Position numbers and translations under genes: made by a program | The notes under the pieces: model-generated | What the model saw: the letters and a program-made list of their open reading frames with translations, nothing else | The model's database searches: none | What the model was told of the DNA's origin: nothing | DNA from: CAVSIS01 sp963814875 | GTDB taxonomy: Bacteria; Acidobacteriota; Thermoanaerobaculia; Thermoanaerobaculales; Sulfomarinibacteraceae | DNA length: 64,000 nucleotides | Direction: 5' to 3' | NCBI GenBank assembly: GCA_963814875.1 | Contig: CAWFFJ010000017.1 | Location: 124,001 to 188,000, forward strand | Shown here: piece after piece, positions 49,220-59,400 of the stretch | Layout: each line of letters starts with the position of its first letter | How positions within the stretch are numbered: the stretch's first letter is position 1

Positions 49220-52000
49220 ATGGACCGCATGTGGCAGCTCCGGCCGACGTCCGACGGGATCGGTCCCGATCTCGTGTTCGGTGCGGGTGAGCACGTGCTC
49301 GGTTCGGCGCTGTCCAGCAACCTTCGAATCAACCATCCGACAGTCTCCCGCCGCCACGCACGCGTGACCTGCTCCACTGACGGTGTGACCATCGAGGATC
49401 TCGGGTCGACCAACGGAACCCGGGTCGATGACGAGCTGCTCACGGGGCCGGTGACGCTTCGGGGTGCGGCGGTCCTGATGTTGGGCGACGTCGTCATGCG
49501 GCTCGAACCGGTTTCGCCAGACTCGGCGCCAGCGAGCGCGTTCGACTCGTCGTCCGGGCAGTCGCTCCTGCTCGGGCCCGCCACGGTGGGATTCCTGCGC
49601 GGCGCGGGGCGCGAGCTGGCGTTCGCGTCGGGCGACGTCATCATGCGCCGGGGCGAGCGCCACGACGTGTTTTTCGTCGTGACGTCCGGCGAGGTCGAGC
49701 TCCTCCTTCAGGAAGGTGGGTCTCGCCAGAGGCCGCTCGCGCGTTTGAGCACAGGGGGCGTCTTCGGCGCGGAGTCGGTGCTGTCGAGGGACGGCGCCGC
49801 GGTTGACGCGGTCGCGGTCGGCGACGTCCGTGTGCTCGGCTACCCGGCATCCGGACTGGCCGACGCGCTCAAGGAGTCCGAGTCCCTGCGACGAAAGCTC
49901 CTCGGCGGCTTCGCCCGCCATCTCCACGAAGCCACCGCCGATGCCCTGGACCTGCTGCGCTCGGCGGATGTGATCACGCGCCTTGTACAGGGGGACAGCG
50001 ATCCTGCAGCCCTCGTCGCCGTGTCCGCCCGTATGCAGGCCGTCGCCAAGGCGATCGAGAAGCACGCCGCAGACGGTGCGCCCGTGCTGGTGGCAGGCGA
50101 GGACGGGACCGGCAAGACTCTGGTTGCGCGCCTGATCCACGATGCCTCGCCACGACGGAACGGGCCGCTGATCGCAGTCGGCTGCCGCGATCTCGGCGCC
50201 GAGCATGCGGCCGAACTCATCCTCGGTGACGACCTCGGCGGCCTGTTGCCCAAGGGCGATCACTCCAGCGGGGGCGTCCACCTCGCCCACGGAGGCACAC
50301 TGGTGCTGCGCGGCGTCGACGTTCTTGGTCGGTCCGTGCAGCAGATGATCGCCTCGTACCTCGCGATGCGGCGGCGGGTCGAGCCCGGAGCCTACCCGGA
50401 CACCCGCGTGATCTTGACCTGCCGCGGTTGTGAGTCGGGCCGCGACGAGCGGGTCGGCCTTGACCCACGCCTGCTCGAGGCCGTTACCGCGCGGATCGAG
50501 ATCCCCCCGCTGGTCAAGCGTCCGAAGGACATCCTGCCGCTGGCCGAGGAGTTTCTGCGACGGCGTGGGCCCGATCCGCCGGTGATCACCGACGGCGCCC
50601 GCCACGCCCTGCTGTCGCTGACCTACCAGCAGCGCAACGTCGCCGAGCTGCGCGACGTGCTCGACCTCGCCGTCCGCCTCGCCGAGGGCGGAGAGATCCG
50701 TGCCGAGCACATCTTCGGCGGCGTCGGCGACGACACAGTGCTTCCGGGGCTCGACATCACCGGCAGCCCGCTCGTGCAGCGGCTGCTCGGGCGGTTCGGA
50801 ACGTCGATACTGCGGGGAGGCGCACTGGTAGGCTTCCTTGCCGTGATCGTGCTCTGCGTCGGTTTCGCAGCCAGCCTCGCGGGGCGCATCGCCAACGGTG
50901 CGATCTGGTCACTGTGGGAGCCGGTGGTGTTCGGGCTCTTCCTCCTCGCGGGTCCTGTGTGGTGCACCGTGTGCCCGCTGTCGACCGCCGCCAGGCTCGC
51001 CAAGCGACTCAAGGCACGGGACCGGCCGCCGCCGGCCGCACTGGTCCGCCATGGCCCCTGGCTCGCCGTCCTCGGCTTCGCCATCATCGTTTGGGTCGAG
51101 AGAGTCTTCCACTCGCTTGTCAACCCGGTCGCATCGGGTCTCCTGCTGACCGGGCTCATCGCCGCCGCAGTCGTGCCCGCAATGCTCTACCAGCGCGAGG
51201 TGTGGTGCCGGCATCTGTGCCCGCTCGGCCGCCTCGCCACCGTCCTCGCGCCCGCTGCGCCGCTGCAGCTTCGGGCTCGTCCCCAGGTGTGCGCGTCCTC
51301 TTGCACCACCCACGCCTGCTTCAAGGGCGCCGACCCGATCCCCGGGTGCACGGTCTTCCACCACCCGCTCGACGGCCGCCAGTCCTACCGCTGCAAGCTC
51401 TGCCTCGACTGCTTGAAGTCGTGCCCGCACGGCTCGGCCAGGCTCGAGGTCCGGGCGCCGCTGGCCGCGATCTGGCGTCTCGACGAGCACGGCAGCGACC
51501 TCGCCACCTTCGCGCTCCCGGTGTCGCTGCTGGCGATCGTCCTATTGGCGTCCCGCGTCTGGCCCACACTGGCGGCGCCGGTCATGTTCACCGGCCTCTG
51601 TCTGGTGTCGGTGGGGTTCGGGCTCGGCTTCGACAGCCTCGCGCGCCGCGCCGGTGCCGCTCATGGCGCAGCCGCGAGTGTGGTCCAGCTCTCCGTCACC
51701 GCGATGCTGCTCGGGTGGAGCGCTCTCATGGCGAGCCAGCTCGCAAACATCCCTCTCGTGACGGAGACGCGCCTCATCCTGCCGGACATCGCCTGGATGC
51801 CGATCCCGCACGAGGTCGGTCTGCTGCCCCTGCTCCAGGCTGCCTGCCTCGGCCTAGGGGGAGGGATCGCTGGCATCGCTTTGGTGCATGCAACCCGCGG
51901 CGACGGTCAGAGGGCTGGCAGGGTGGGTCGCATCGTCGCCGCGATCATCCTCGCGGTCTACGCTGCGGCGGTGCTGGCCCTCATTCTGTTGGCGTCGTAG
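49220..52000 (+). CDS. FHA / cyclic-nucleotide-binding / degenerate sigma-54-type AAA / membrane iron-sulfur fusion protein
   Basis: A 926-residue protein of five parts. Residues 8-95 are an FHA domain (NHPTVSRRHARV, DLGSTNGTRVDD), which binds phosphothreonine. Residues 120-230 look like a cNMP-binding domain (GDVIMRRGERHDVFFVVTSGEVEL). Residues 255-500 are a sigma-54-activator-type AAA module: Walker A GEDGTGKT at 293-300 is intact, but the GAFTGA loop is missing and Walker B reads GGTLVLRGVD without the acidic pair. After 525 come about nine hydrophobic helices with NapH/polyferredoxin features: WCTVCPLS, WCRHLCPLGR, and a [4Fe-4S] site CxxCxxCxxxCP from C725. No DNA-binding HTH is present. 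It looks like a membrane redox protein fused to phospho- and nucleotide-sensing modules. The start follows GGGAGC; a TATGAT at 49095 may be its -10. Confidence 0.9.
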   Translation: MDRMWQLRPTSDGIGPDLVFGAGEHVLGSALSSNLRINHPTVSRRHARVTCSTDGVTIEDLGSTNGTRVDDELLTGPVTLRGAAVLMLGDVVMRLEPVSPDSAPASAFDSSSGQSLLLGPATVGFLRGAGRELAFASGDVIMRRGERHDVFFVVTSGEVELLLQEGGSRQRPLARLSTGGVFGAESVLSRDGAAVDAVAVGDVRVLGYPASGLADALKESESLRRKLLGGFARHLHEATADALDLLRSADVITRLVQGDSDPAALVAVSARMQAVAKAIEKHAADGAPVLVAGEDGTGKTLVARLIHDASPRRNGPLIAVGCRDLGAEHAAELILGDDLGGLLPKGDHSSGGVHLAHGGTLVLRGVDVLGRSVQQMIASYLAMRRRVEPGAYPDTRVILTCRGCESGRDERVGLDPRLLEAVTARIEIPPLVKRPKDILPLAEEFLRRRGPDPPVITDGARHALLSLTYQQRNVAELRDVLDLAVRLAEGGEIRAEHIFGGVGDDTVLPGLDITGSPLVQRLLGRFGTSILRGGALVGFLAVIVLCVGFAASLAGRIANGAIWSLWEPVVFGLFLLAGPVWCTVCPLSTAARLAKRLKARDRPPPAALVRHGPWLAVLGFAIIVWVERVFHSLVNPVASGLLLTGLIAAAVVPAMLYQREVWCRHLCPLGRLATVLAPAAPLQLRARPQVCASSCTTHACFKGADPIPGCTVFHHPLDGRQSYRCKLCLDCLKSCPHGSARLEVRAPLAAIWRLDEHGSDLATFALPVSLLAIVLLASRVWPTLAAPVMFTGLCLVSVGFGLGFDSLARRAGAAHGAAASVVQLSVTAMLLGWSALMASQLANIPLVTETRLILPDIAWMPIPHEVGLLPLLQAACLGLGGGIAGIALVHATRGDGQRAGRVGRIVAAIILAVYAAAVLALILLAS

Positions 52001-52139
52001 CCGGAGAGTCCTCCGCCTTCGGGACCGGCTGCAGCTCAGGCGCATCCGCCAGACCCTCGAGTACCTGCCGGGCCGCGTCGACCATGGCGAGTTTGGCGGA
52101 CTCGGCGGCGAGGCCCTGCGCCTTGAATCCCGACATCAT
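51981..52139 (-). CDS. Possible 52-residue protein or gene relic
   Basis: A short minus-strand frame starting at a double ATG (MMSGFKAQGLAAESAKLAMV) and ending TTPTE, with a natural-looking composition and only weak AAGG before the start. It overlaps the last 20 bases of the FHA fusion gene. No family is recognised. It may be a degraded C-terminal end. Confidence 0.25.
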   Translation of the reverse strand: MMSGFKAQGLAAESAKLAMVDAARQVLEGLADAPELQPVPKAEDSPATTPTE

Positions 52140-52147
52140 GCCCTTGC

Positions 52148-52176
52148 TGGCGATTCTCGATTCGTGACCCTATACT
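52148..52176 (+). promoter_or_regulatory. Candidate promoter of the NPFVE-repeat protein gene
   Basis: TATACT matches the -10 consensus at five of six positions, but the -35 at 17 bases (TGGCGA) matches at only three. The leader would be about 50 bases. Confidence 0.35.
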
Positions 52177-52234
52177 GTGGCATATCGGAGAGGCCAGCGA
52201 AGCGTTGCTGGGGGGACCAGCACCAGGAGGTACG

Positions 52235-55200
52235 ATGCGCCGGGTATTGATTGTCGGTCTCGCTGTCGGTCTATTCACGGTCGGACCAATGTACGCTCAG
52301 ACGGTCAGTCCGAACGTTCCTGTCCTTCCGCTGTACGAAGACGCGAGCGACTCGGACGCCTATCTCAAGGGAGATCTGTACCTTCAACGGCAGGTGGAGC
52401 CCACGATCGCGGTCTCCACGCGGAACCCCGATCACCTGATCTCGTTCTTCAACGACTACCGGGCGGTCGACATCCCCGACCCCGAAGGCATTCCCGGGAT
52501 GTTGAGCATCGCGCTCCGCCTCAACCCGGCGACCGAGATGATGGCGCAGCTCATCGACCAGGTCATGCCGCGGCTGATGCCGCCAATCGCTGCGGCCGAG
52601 GCGTGGGTCGGCATGAGCCGCTCCTACAACGGTGGTCTGACGTGGACCGGCGGCATGCTGCCGGGCGCGCCCTTCGACGGATCCCCCGCCTCTCTGGCGT
52701 CGCCCATCCACGGCCGCGAGGCCGCCACCGATCCGGTCGCGGCCGCGGCGCCCTGCGGCTATGTCTACCTGGTCTTCGTCGCCTTCACCCGCGGAGACGA
52801 GAGCGCGCTCGCGGTCTCGCGCTACCAGGACCTGAACAACGACGAGAATGGCGACACCTGGGCCTATGACAGGACGTGGGTGCTGGAGACGGGCAACAAC
52901 GCCACCCACGGCCACTTCCTCGACAAGCCCTTTCTCGCGGTCGACGTGAACCGCAGCGGGAGCGGAGGCCCATGCGGCCACTCGGTGTACGTCAGCTACA
53001 CCACCTTCACCGGCAAGGCCAAGGACGGCAAGTTCCAGAGCAAGGTCAACCTCGCGCGCTCGCTCAACGGCGGCCAGAGCTGGAGCACGACCAAGATCAA
53101 CAAGAACTACAACGAGGGCCAGGGAACCGCGATCGCGATCGACCCAAGGCCGGGCACGCCGACCTCCACCGGAGGAGGCACGGTCTACGTCGCCTTCCGC
53201 CACTTCTTCAAACCCGATGCGATCGTGATCACCACGTCGACTGACTACGGCAACAAGTTCAGCAAGCCGGCCGAGATCACACAGGGGACCCCGATGGCGC
53301 CGTTCGACCAGCCGACTCTGGCCGTCAACGCTGTCCCCGATGCGGAGACGGACATCGCCTTCCGTTCGAACGGCTTTCCCACCCTGTCGGTGACCGGCGA
53401 CGGGACGATCTTCGCCGGTTGGCAGGAGCGGGTGGACATCACAGCCGGCAGCCCTGACCTCGGCCGACCCGACCCGAACGGCTCGCCGCGGATCGTGGTC
53501 GTGCGCTCGACCAACGGCGGCGCCACCTGGACCGATGTCGACGGCCACGTGGGGCAGCGGTGCGCGGTCGACTTCGCGGACCGTGACAACCCCTCCGACC
53601 CTGCGCTGCCGGCCCCCGGATTCGGCGCCCTGCCCCAGAGTCGGGCCTCTGGGCCGCAGTTGATGCCGCGCCTGATCTTCGGCGCGGGACGGCTGCTGCT
53701 CGCCTACACCGAGTCGCGCGGCCTGCTCGGGAGCGACCTGTCGGGAGAAGAGACCATTCAACCGTTGGATCTCAGCCCGACCACGGGCTACGCCAGCGGG
53801 TACCACCGGCTGTTCGACTTCCGGGCCGCGCTGCTCGACCCAGCGACCGGTCAGCTCCTGTCCTCGACCCAGGTCTCTCGCTACCCGATCAGCGCGAGCG
53901 CAGATCTTGGCGACGGCGAGCAGGCTGCGGACGTTGCGGCGATCAATCCGCCGTGCAGCCCGGACTTCGGTTCCGGTCTCGAGCCGTGCGTGCGCCAGCT
54001 CAACCGCGCCAACAGCCCCCAGTCGGGGGCGGGGAGGTCCCCGTTCATGGGGGACTACCCGGACGCGACCCCGTTGCTGCCGTTCGTCCCGACCGCGGGC
54101 GGAACGGGCTGGCGGTGGGCGACCGAGCCGGGCGACGTTCCCTCCCGGGGCTTCCACGTCGTCTTTCCCGACAACCGGCACCTGCTGCCGCCGACCGAGC
54201 CCGCCGGCCTGCTCGAGGTCGAGCGCTACCCATTCTACGATCCACCGGGAACGGGACTGCCGTGCACCAACCCGGGATCCCGCAACACCGACGTGCTCAC
54301 CGCCCGGGTGGACGCCGACCTGGTGCTCAGCGCGCCGACGAGCTACAAGCAACTCGACACGGCGAGGAGCTTCCCGTTCTCGCTCGGCAACCGCACCTCC
54401 GCCGAACGCTACTATCGGCTGCAGATCACTGACGGCGCGGACCATGCGACCTTCTCGGCCGCCGGGGTCGATATCGACCAGGGCGACGTCACGGTTTTCC
54501 CGTACTCCAGCATCTCGCAGGTGGTCTACGTGGACCCCGGGACGCCGGGTCCGATCCGGGTGACGGTCCAGGAGATCACCGCCATCGACGACGGGGTCCT
54601 GGTCGAAGGCGGGCAGAGCGGCTCGGTGGTCTTCAACGCCGATCCCAACAACCCCCTCGTAACCACGCTCCCCGGGGTCGAGACCCAGGACCCCTTCGTG
54701 GAGAACCCGTTTGTGGAGAACCCGTTCGTCGAGAACCCGTTCGTGGAGAACCCCTTCGTGGAGAACCCGTTTGTGGAGAACCCGTTCGTCGAGAACTCGA
54801 TCCTTGCGAGAACTCGAGATGTCTACGACATCATCGACACCACCTGGACGGTCACCGCCGGCGGCAGCAACACCGCGGCGAGCTACTTCGCGCTGGTCAA
54901 CATCGACAACGCCGAGCAGTTCGTGGGTCACTACGCGTTCCAGCTCATCGTCTACCGGAACGCCGGGTACGCCGGCTTCGACGGTTGCGACGCCGTCGCC
55001 CAGGCCGAGCCGCAGGTGCTCTCGAACGTGGTCCAGGACCCGTTCGTGGAGAACCCGTTCGTCGAGAACCCCTTCGTGGAGAACCCGTTCGTCGAGAACC
55101 CCTTCGTGGAAAACCCCTTCGTCGAGAACTCGACCTTCACGCTCGCGCCCTCCGACGCCCCGGCGACCCTCGCCTCGATCTCGAGCACCTCGGGCGACGG

Positions 55201-56347
55201 GACCCTCAGGGCGCCGCGGAGGCCGGATCAGGTCAAGGTTCTGCTGCGTGCCTACCAGATCGTGTCCGATCAGGTCATCGAGGATACGGGGGGGTTCTTC
55301 TACAACCCGGACCCGGCACAGGGCGGCGATTCCCCAGCGGTGACCGTGATCTCACACGGATGCGACACCCACGATCCGGCCGCCACGTGCTACTACTCGA
55401 ACGCCCCGGACCTCGTCGCCACCGGCGCCGACCTGACCCCGCTGGTCGTGGCGCCCGGCGGTGCATTCACCTTCCCGGTCGGCGGCTGGACCCTGCTCAA
55501 CCAGGGAACGTCCGCTGCAAACGCCGAGAACCGGGAGCTGCGCCACGGCTTCTACCTCTCGACCGACGACACCGTGCGCCTGTCGCCCGACGATCTACCG
55601 CTCGACGGCGACCGGTTGATCGGCTTCCAGACATCGGCGGCCACCTCGCTTGAGCCGGGCGGCCAGGAGCCCTTTGCCGCCGCGGACCTGACGATGCCGG
55701 CCGACGTCGCGCCGGGCGACTACTTCCTGGTGCTCTACGTCGACGACCTCCGTAAGGTCTCGGAGTCCGACGAGCTCAACAACGCGCGCACGGTCGTGTT
55801 GCCGGTTACGGTGGTCGGAGGAGAGCTGCTGGAGAACGGGAGCTTCGAGCAGCCGACGGTGCCCGCAGGCAGTAGCTGGTACCTCTTCGGGACGGTCCCA
55901 GGCTGGAGCTTCGAGTGGTACGACTGCGGCGGCTGCGAAGCCGATCCGCTGCTCGAGCTGCAGACGGCCAGTGCGCTGGCCGGCATCGATCCGTACGAAG
56001 GCAATCAGTACGCCGAGCTCGACTCTGACTGGGGAGTCGGCGGCAACCCCGCCAGCCTGCGGCTCTACCGTGACTTTGACACCTGTGATGGGGCAACCTA
56101 CACCCTGAGCTACGCGTGGGCCAAGCGGACGAGTGACGACGAAATGGAGGTCTTGTGGGGTGACTCTGTGGTCGCCGACCACGGCCCCGAAATGAACACC
56201 CTGTCGTGGAATCACGAGACCATGTCCCTCCAGGGTAACGGAGGCACCATTCGACTCGAGTTCCGCGAGACAGGTCCGCCAGACTCGTACGGCATGCTCC
56301 TCGACGGCGTCAGCCTGACTGGGCAGCAGTGCCCGCAGGTCCAGTAG
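52235..56347 (+). CDS. Large secreted protein with NPFVE repeat arrays, CARDB and C-terminal carbohydrate-binding-like domain
   Basis: A 1370-residue protein with a signal peptide (MRRVLIVGLAVGLFTVGPMYAQ). Residues about 45-460 resemble a sialidase-like BNR propeller (QVEPTIAVSTRNPDHLISFFND, SRSYNGGLTWTGG, VVVRSTNGGATWTDV). Two arrays of the pentapeptide NPFVE, seven and six units, start at residues 819 and 935 and flank a beta-rich spacer of about 80 residues. A CARDB-type module (DLTPLVVAPGGAFTF to VSESDELNNARTVVLPV) and a DUF642/galactose-binding-like end (LLENGSFEQPTVPAGSSWYLF, GYxMLLDGVSL-like) complete it. The export, glycan-binding modules and repeats fit an extracellular adhesin or polymer-binding protein, by inference. 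AGGAGGT precedes the ATG and a clear terminator follows. Confidence 0.88.
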   Translation: MRRVLIVGLAVGLFTVGPMYAQTVSPNVPVLPLYEDASDSDAYLKGDLYLQRQVEPTIAVSTRNPDHLISFFNDYRAVDIPDPEGIPGMLSIALRLNPATEMMAQLIDQVMPRLMPPIAAAEAWVGMSRSYNGGLTWTGGMLPGAPFDGSPASLASPIHGREAATDPVAAAAPCGYVYLVFVAFTRGDESALAVSRYQDLNNDENGDTWAYDRTWVLETGNNATHGHFLDKPFLAVDVNRSGSGGPCGHSVYVSYTTFTGKAKDGKFQSKVNLARSLNGGQSWSTTKINKNYNEGQGTAIAIDPRPGTPTSTGGGTVYVAFRHFFKPDAIVITTSTDYGNKFSKPAEITQGTPMAPFDQPTLAVNAVPDAETDIAFRSNGFPTLSVTGDGTIFAGWQERVDITAGSPDLGRPDPNGSPRIVVVRSTNGGATWTDVDGHVGQRCAVDFADRDNPSDPALPAPGFGALPQSRASGPQLMPRLIFGAGRLLLAYTESRGLLGSDLSGEETIQPLDLSPTTGYASGYHRLFDFRAALLDPATGQLLSSTQVSRYPISASADLGDGEQAADVAAINPPCSPDFGSGLEPCVRQLNRANSPQSGAGRSPFMGDYPDATPLLPFVPTAGGTGWRWATEPGDVPSRGFHVVFPDNRHLLPPTEPAGLLEVERYPFYDPPGTGLPCTNPGSRNTDVLTARVDADLVLSAPTSYKQLDTARSFPFSLGNRTSAERYYRLQITDGADHATFSAAGVDIDQGDVTVFPYSSISQVVYVDPGTPGPIRVTVQEITAIDDGVLVEGGQSGSVVFNADPNNPLVTTLPGVETQDPFVENPFVENPFVENPFVENPFVENPFVENPFVENSILARTRDVYDIIDTTWTVTAGGSNTAASYFALVNIDNAEQFVGHYAFQLIVYRNAGYAGFDGCDAVAQAEPQVLSNVVQDPFVENPFVENPFVENPFVENPFVENPFVENSTFTLAPSDAPATLASISSTSGDGTLRAPRRPDQVKVLLRAYQIVSDQVIEDTGGFFYNPDPAQGGDSPAVTVISHGCDTHDPAATCYYSNAPDLVATGADLTPLVVAPGGAFTFPVGGWTLLNQGTSAANAENRELRHGFYLSTDDTVRLSPDDLPLDGDRLIGFQTSAATSLEPGGQEPFAAADLTMPADVAPGDYFLVLYVDDLRKVSESDELNNARTVVLPVTVVGGELLENGSFEQPTVPAGSSWYLFGTVPGWSFEWYDCGGCEADPLLELQTASALAGIDPYEGNQYAELDSDWGVGGNPASLRLYRDFDTCDGATYTLSYAWAKRTSDDEMEVLWGDSVVADHGPEMNTLSWNHETMSLQGNGGTIRLEFRETGPPDSYGMLLDGVSLTGQQCPQVQ
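54689..54796 (+). repeat. First NPFVE pentapeptide array (7 units of 15 bp)
   Basis: Seven in-frame 15-bp units encode (D/N)PFVE and end in Asn-Ser. Codon choices show a higher order: units 1-3 and 5-7 have the same CCC/TTC, CCG/TTT and GTC pattern apart from the leading GAC, implying duplication of a four-unit, 60-bp block. Confidence 0.97.
55037..55129 (+). repeat. Second NPFVE pentapeptide array (6 units of 15 bp)
   Basis: Six units again start with DPFVE after Val-Gln and end in Asn-Ser. Synonymous bases alternate between CCG-GTC and CCC-GTG units and differ from the first array, so the arrays have evolved separately at DNA level while the peptide is kept. Confidence 0.97.
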
Positions 56348-56377
56348 GCAGGTCTTCGGCAGCTTATTCCGTGGACT

Positions 56378-56399
56378 AGGCGCCGCACCTGCGGCGCCT
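56378..56399 (+). terminator. Rho-independent terminator of the NPFVE-repeat protein gene
   Basis: AGGCGCCGC, loop ACCT, GCGGCGCCT: a perfect 9-bp stem followed by a pyrimidine-rich TCTTCCTTCTC tract, 30 bases after the stop codon. Confidence 0.7.
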
Positions 56400-56492
56400 T
56401 CTTCCTTCTCGTGTCGCGGCGGTGCGACGCGACGAATCGAGCGGCCTGTCACGGCGCGCGGTGCTCTGGCGCGCCGATCAGAAAGATGTTGC

Positions 56493-59400
56493 TCAGCTCC
56501 CCGAACGCTGTGCGGCGTCCGCGGCGAGCGGGTCGGGAGGATCCGCGTCGCGTCGCAGCGCGACGTACTGGTCTAAGAGGTCGCGAGCGCCGTCGCTCTC
56601 GCCGAGCATGAGCTTAGTTCGGGCGAGCCAGTACAGCGCCGGCGGGAAGTAGCGCAGGGTCGCGCCGTCAATCAGGAACACGTCGGCGATCTCGCCCTTG
56701 CGGTCGATGCACGCCTGGAGCTCGTCCAGCGCCTCGGGGAAGTGGCCCACCTCGAAGTAGGCGCGGCCCATCAGGTAGCGCGCGAACCAGAAGTCGTACT
56801 GCTGCCGACCCTCGCGCAGGTATCGGATTGCGTCGGGCAGCCGGCGTTCCTGCAGCGCGATCTCGCCCCGGATGAGAGCCGCCTCGGCCGAGCTCTGGTT
56901 CTGGAGAAGGCCGTCGAGTTGGGCCGCGATGGCCTCCGCGTCCTTCGTGCGGTTGCACATCAGCAGCACCCGAGCGGCAGGGTAGAGCACGCTGTCGTTC
57001 TGGCTGAGCTTGGCGGCCCGGCCGGCCTCGTCGACGGCGCGCGAGGTCTCGCCGAGGACCATGAGAGCCTCGGCAACGGCGATCCGCTTGGCGGCCTCGT
57101 CGAAGGCGTTCCCTGCGGTGTGGGCCGCGGCAATGGCGGGTTCGAGGATCTCGATGGCCTTTTTCGGCTGGCCGACGTACATCTCGAGGTCAGATGTGGC
57201 CAGCGAACCCAGCGACGCACCGAGACCCTCCGAGGCGGCGAGCTTGTTGAACGCGTCGCGCGCGACGGCGAGATCTCCGGATGCGGCCGCGGCCCGCCCG
57301 AGCGTCAGCAGGGCGTAGCCAAAGGACGGGTTCTGCTCGAGGACGGTGCGAGACTCCGTGATCGCTGTGGCGAAGTCGCCGGCGTACATCGCGTACATGG
57401 CGTAGTTCATGCGCTTGATCACGCTCGAGGGCTCGATGGCCACCGCCTGGCGGCCGACCTCCATCGCCTTGGTGAAGTCCCGGACGTTGAGGTAGGCAAG
57501 GGAGAGGTTGGTGTACGCGGCCCGGTCCGCGGGATAGAGCTCGACCAGCTTGGCGTAGTTCTCGATCGCCTTCTCGTAGTTCCGGGACACCAGCAGGTAG
57601 TAGCCGCCGAGAGTGCGGTAGCGCTCACGCTCGGACATCCGGTCGAGGTTGGCGAGGGCGCGCTGGAAGTCCGCCTCCGCCTCGTCCGTCCGGTGGAGGT
57701 TGCCGTGCACGACGCCCATGCCGGCGTAGGCGCGGCCAAACTTCGGGTCCTGGTTGACCGCCTCCTGGTACGCTGCGAGCGCCTCCTCGAACTTCCCCTG
57801 GGCGGCGAGGTCCTGACCCCGGGCGTAGGAGCGCATCGCGTCGAGCGAGGACGAGGTGAAGGTCTCCGACGCCGCGAGGCGGTCGCTGGCGGGCGTCGTG
57901 TCGCCGAGGTCGTTCCGGATCTGGGAGGCGGCCTCGGCCACCGCGGACAGGACCGAGTCTCGTGTCTTGGCGACCGCGCGGGCCGAGGCCAGCGGCTTCC
58001 CCTGCCCCGGATCGAGCCCGGGGTCGAGCGCCGAGACGTCGAGGACGTAGCTGCCGTCCTCGGAGGTGAGCCGACTGGTGATGATGGCGCTGACGCCTTC
58101 TCTGCGCGACACCAGCCGGGCCGTCGTCTCGTCCAGACGGCGGCTGCCGGCGTCGATCCGCTTGGCGACCTTGAGCGCGGACGGCCGCGGGTAGGCGCTG
58201 ATGAACGGCGCGCCCTCGAGGGCGATTGTGAGGCCCTGCTCGACCGCGCCCTCGAAGGACGCGTCGCCGGTTTCGTTGCCGAGGTCGGCGATCAGCACCG
58301 ACATCGGCGCGTGTTTCGCCGGAGGCACGCGGTGGCTGGCGACCCACCACGTGCCGATAAGGGCCGCGGCGACAACAGTGGCGGCAGCGACGACGACGCG
58401 GCGGGTGATCCGCCGCTCGACCGGGAGCGGCTGGCCCTCGTCGTCGAGCCCGGCGAGCTCGGCCGCCAGCTCGACGCTGGTGGAATAGCGATCGTCGGGG
58501 TTGGGCTGCACGCAGCGCGTGATGATCCGTTCGACCGACTCCGGGATCGACGAGTCCACCGAGCGCACGTTTGCAGGCGGAGCGTCGAGCCGGTGGCGTA
58601 GCTCGGCGAACGCGCTCTCTACGTGTTGGCCGCGATGGTGGCGGCCGACAAGCATGTCGTAGAGCATCAGCCCGAGGGCATAGATGTCGGTGCGCTGATC
58701 GACCTTGCGGCCGTAGAACTGCTCGGGCGGCATGTACTGCAGGGTGCCCACAACATCGCCGGCCCGGGTCGCTCCGTGATGGGGGGAGGGGTCGCCGTGG
58801 GAGCTCACTCGACCGACCTCACGCGCCATCTCCTCCCCGTCCGGCGCGTGGGCCGATCGCGCGATTCCGAAGTCCATGATCAGCGGAGTGTTGGTCCCGG
58901 CCTCCAACATGATGTTGGCCGGCTTGAGATCGCGGTGCACGACACCGGCTTGGTGGGCTTCGACGAGCCCGGAGAGCACGCCGCGGATGATCGGCAGCGC
59001 CTCGTTGACGGGCAGTCGGCCGCGGCGGTCCAGGACCTGGTCGAGGCTGTTGCCTTCGATGTAGGACATCGTGATGTACTTGATGCCGTCGATCTCGCCG
59101 AGGTCGTGGATCCGGACGACGTTCTTGTGCGTGACCTGGCGCGCGAGTAGGAGCTCGCGCTTGAAGCGACGGTCGAGTTGGAGGGTGAGCTCGTGGCTCT
59201 CCGGTCCTTGCAGTCGGACTACCTTGAGCGCGACCCGGGTGCCGACCGTCTCATCGTATGCCTCGTATACCGCACCCATGCCGCCGACGCCGAGCAGCCG
59301 CGTGATCCTGTAACGGTCTCCGAACATCTGGCCGATCTCGAGCGGACCCGCCGAACCCGGAAGCGCCCCGGTCCCGGGGGCTGCGGAGACCTCGCCGGCG

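Noticed and set aside
49220..52000. Ordinary sigma-54-dependent transcription activator
   Set aside because: GAFTGA, the acidic Walker B residues and the HTH are all missing, and the C-terminal half is a membrane iron-sulfur protein.
52271..54931. 886-codon minus-strand frame antisense to the NPFVE protein
   Set aside because: It is the complement of a well-supported gene with its own signal peptide and terminator; its own translation is low-complexity.
54689..55129. CRISPR-like or minisatellite array
   Set aside because: The units are 15 bp, in frame and without spacers; they encode a pentapeptide repeat, and no cas genes are present.
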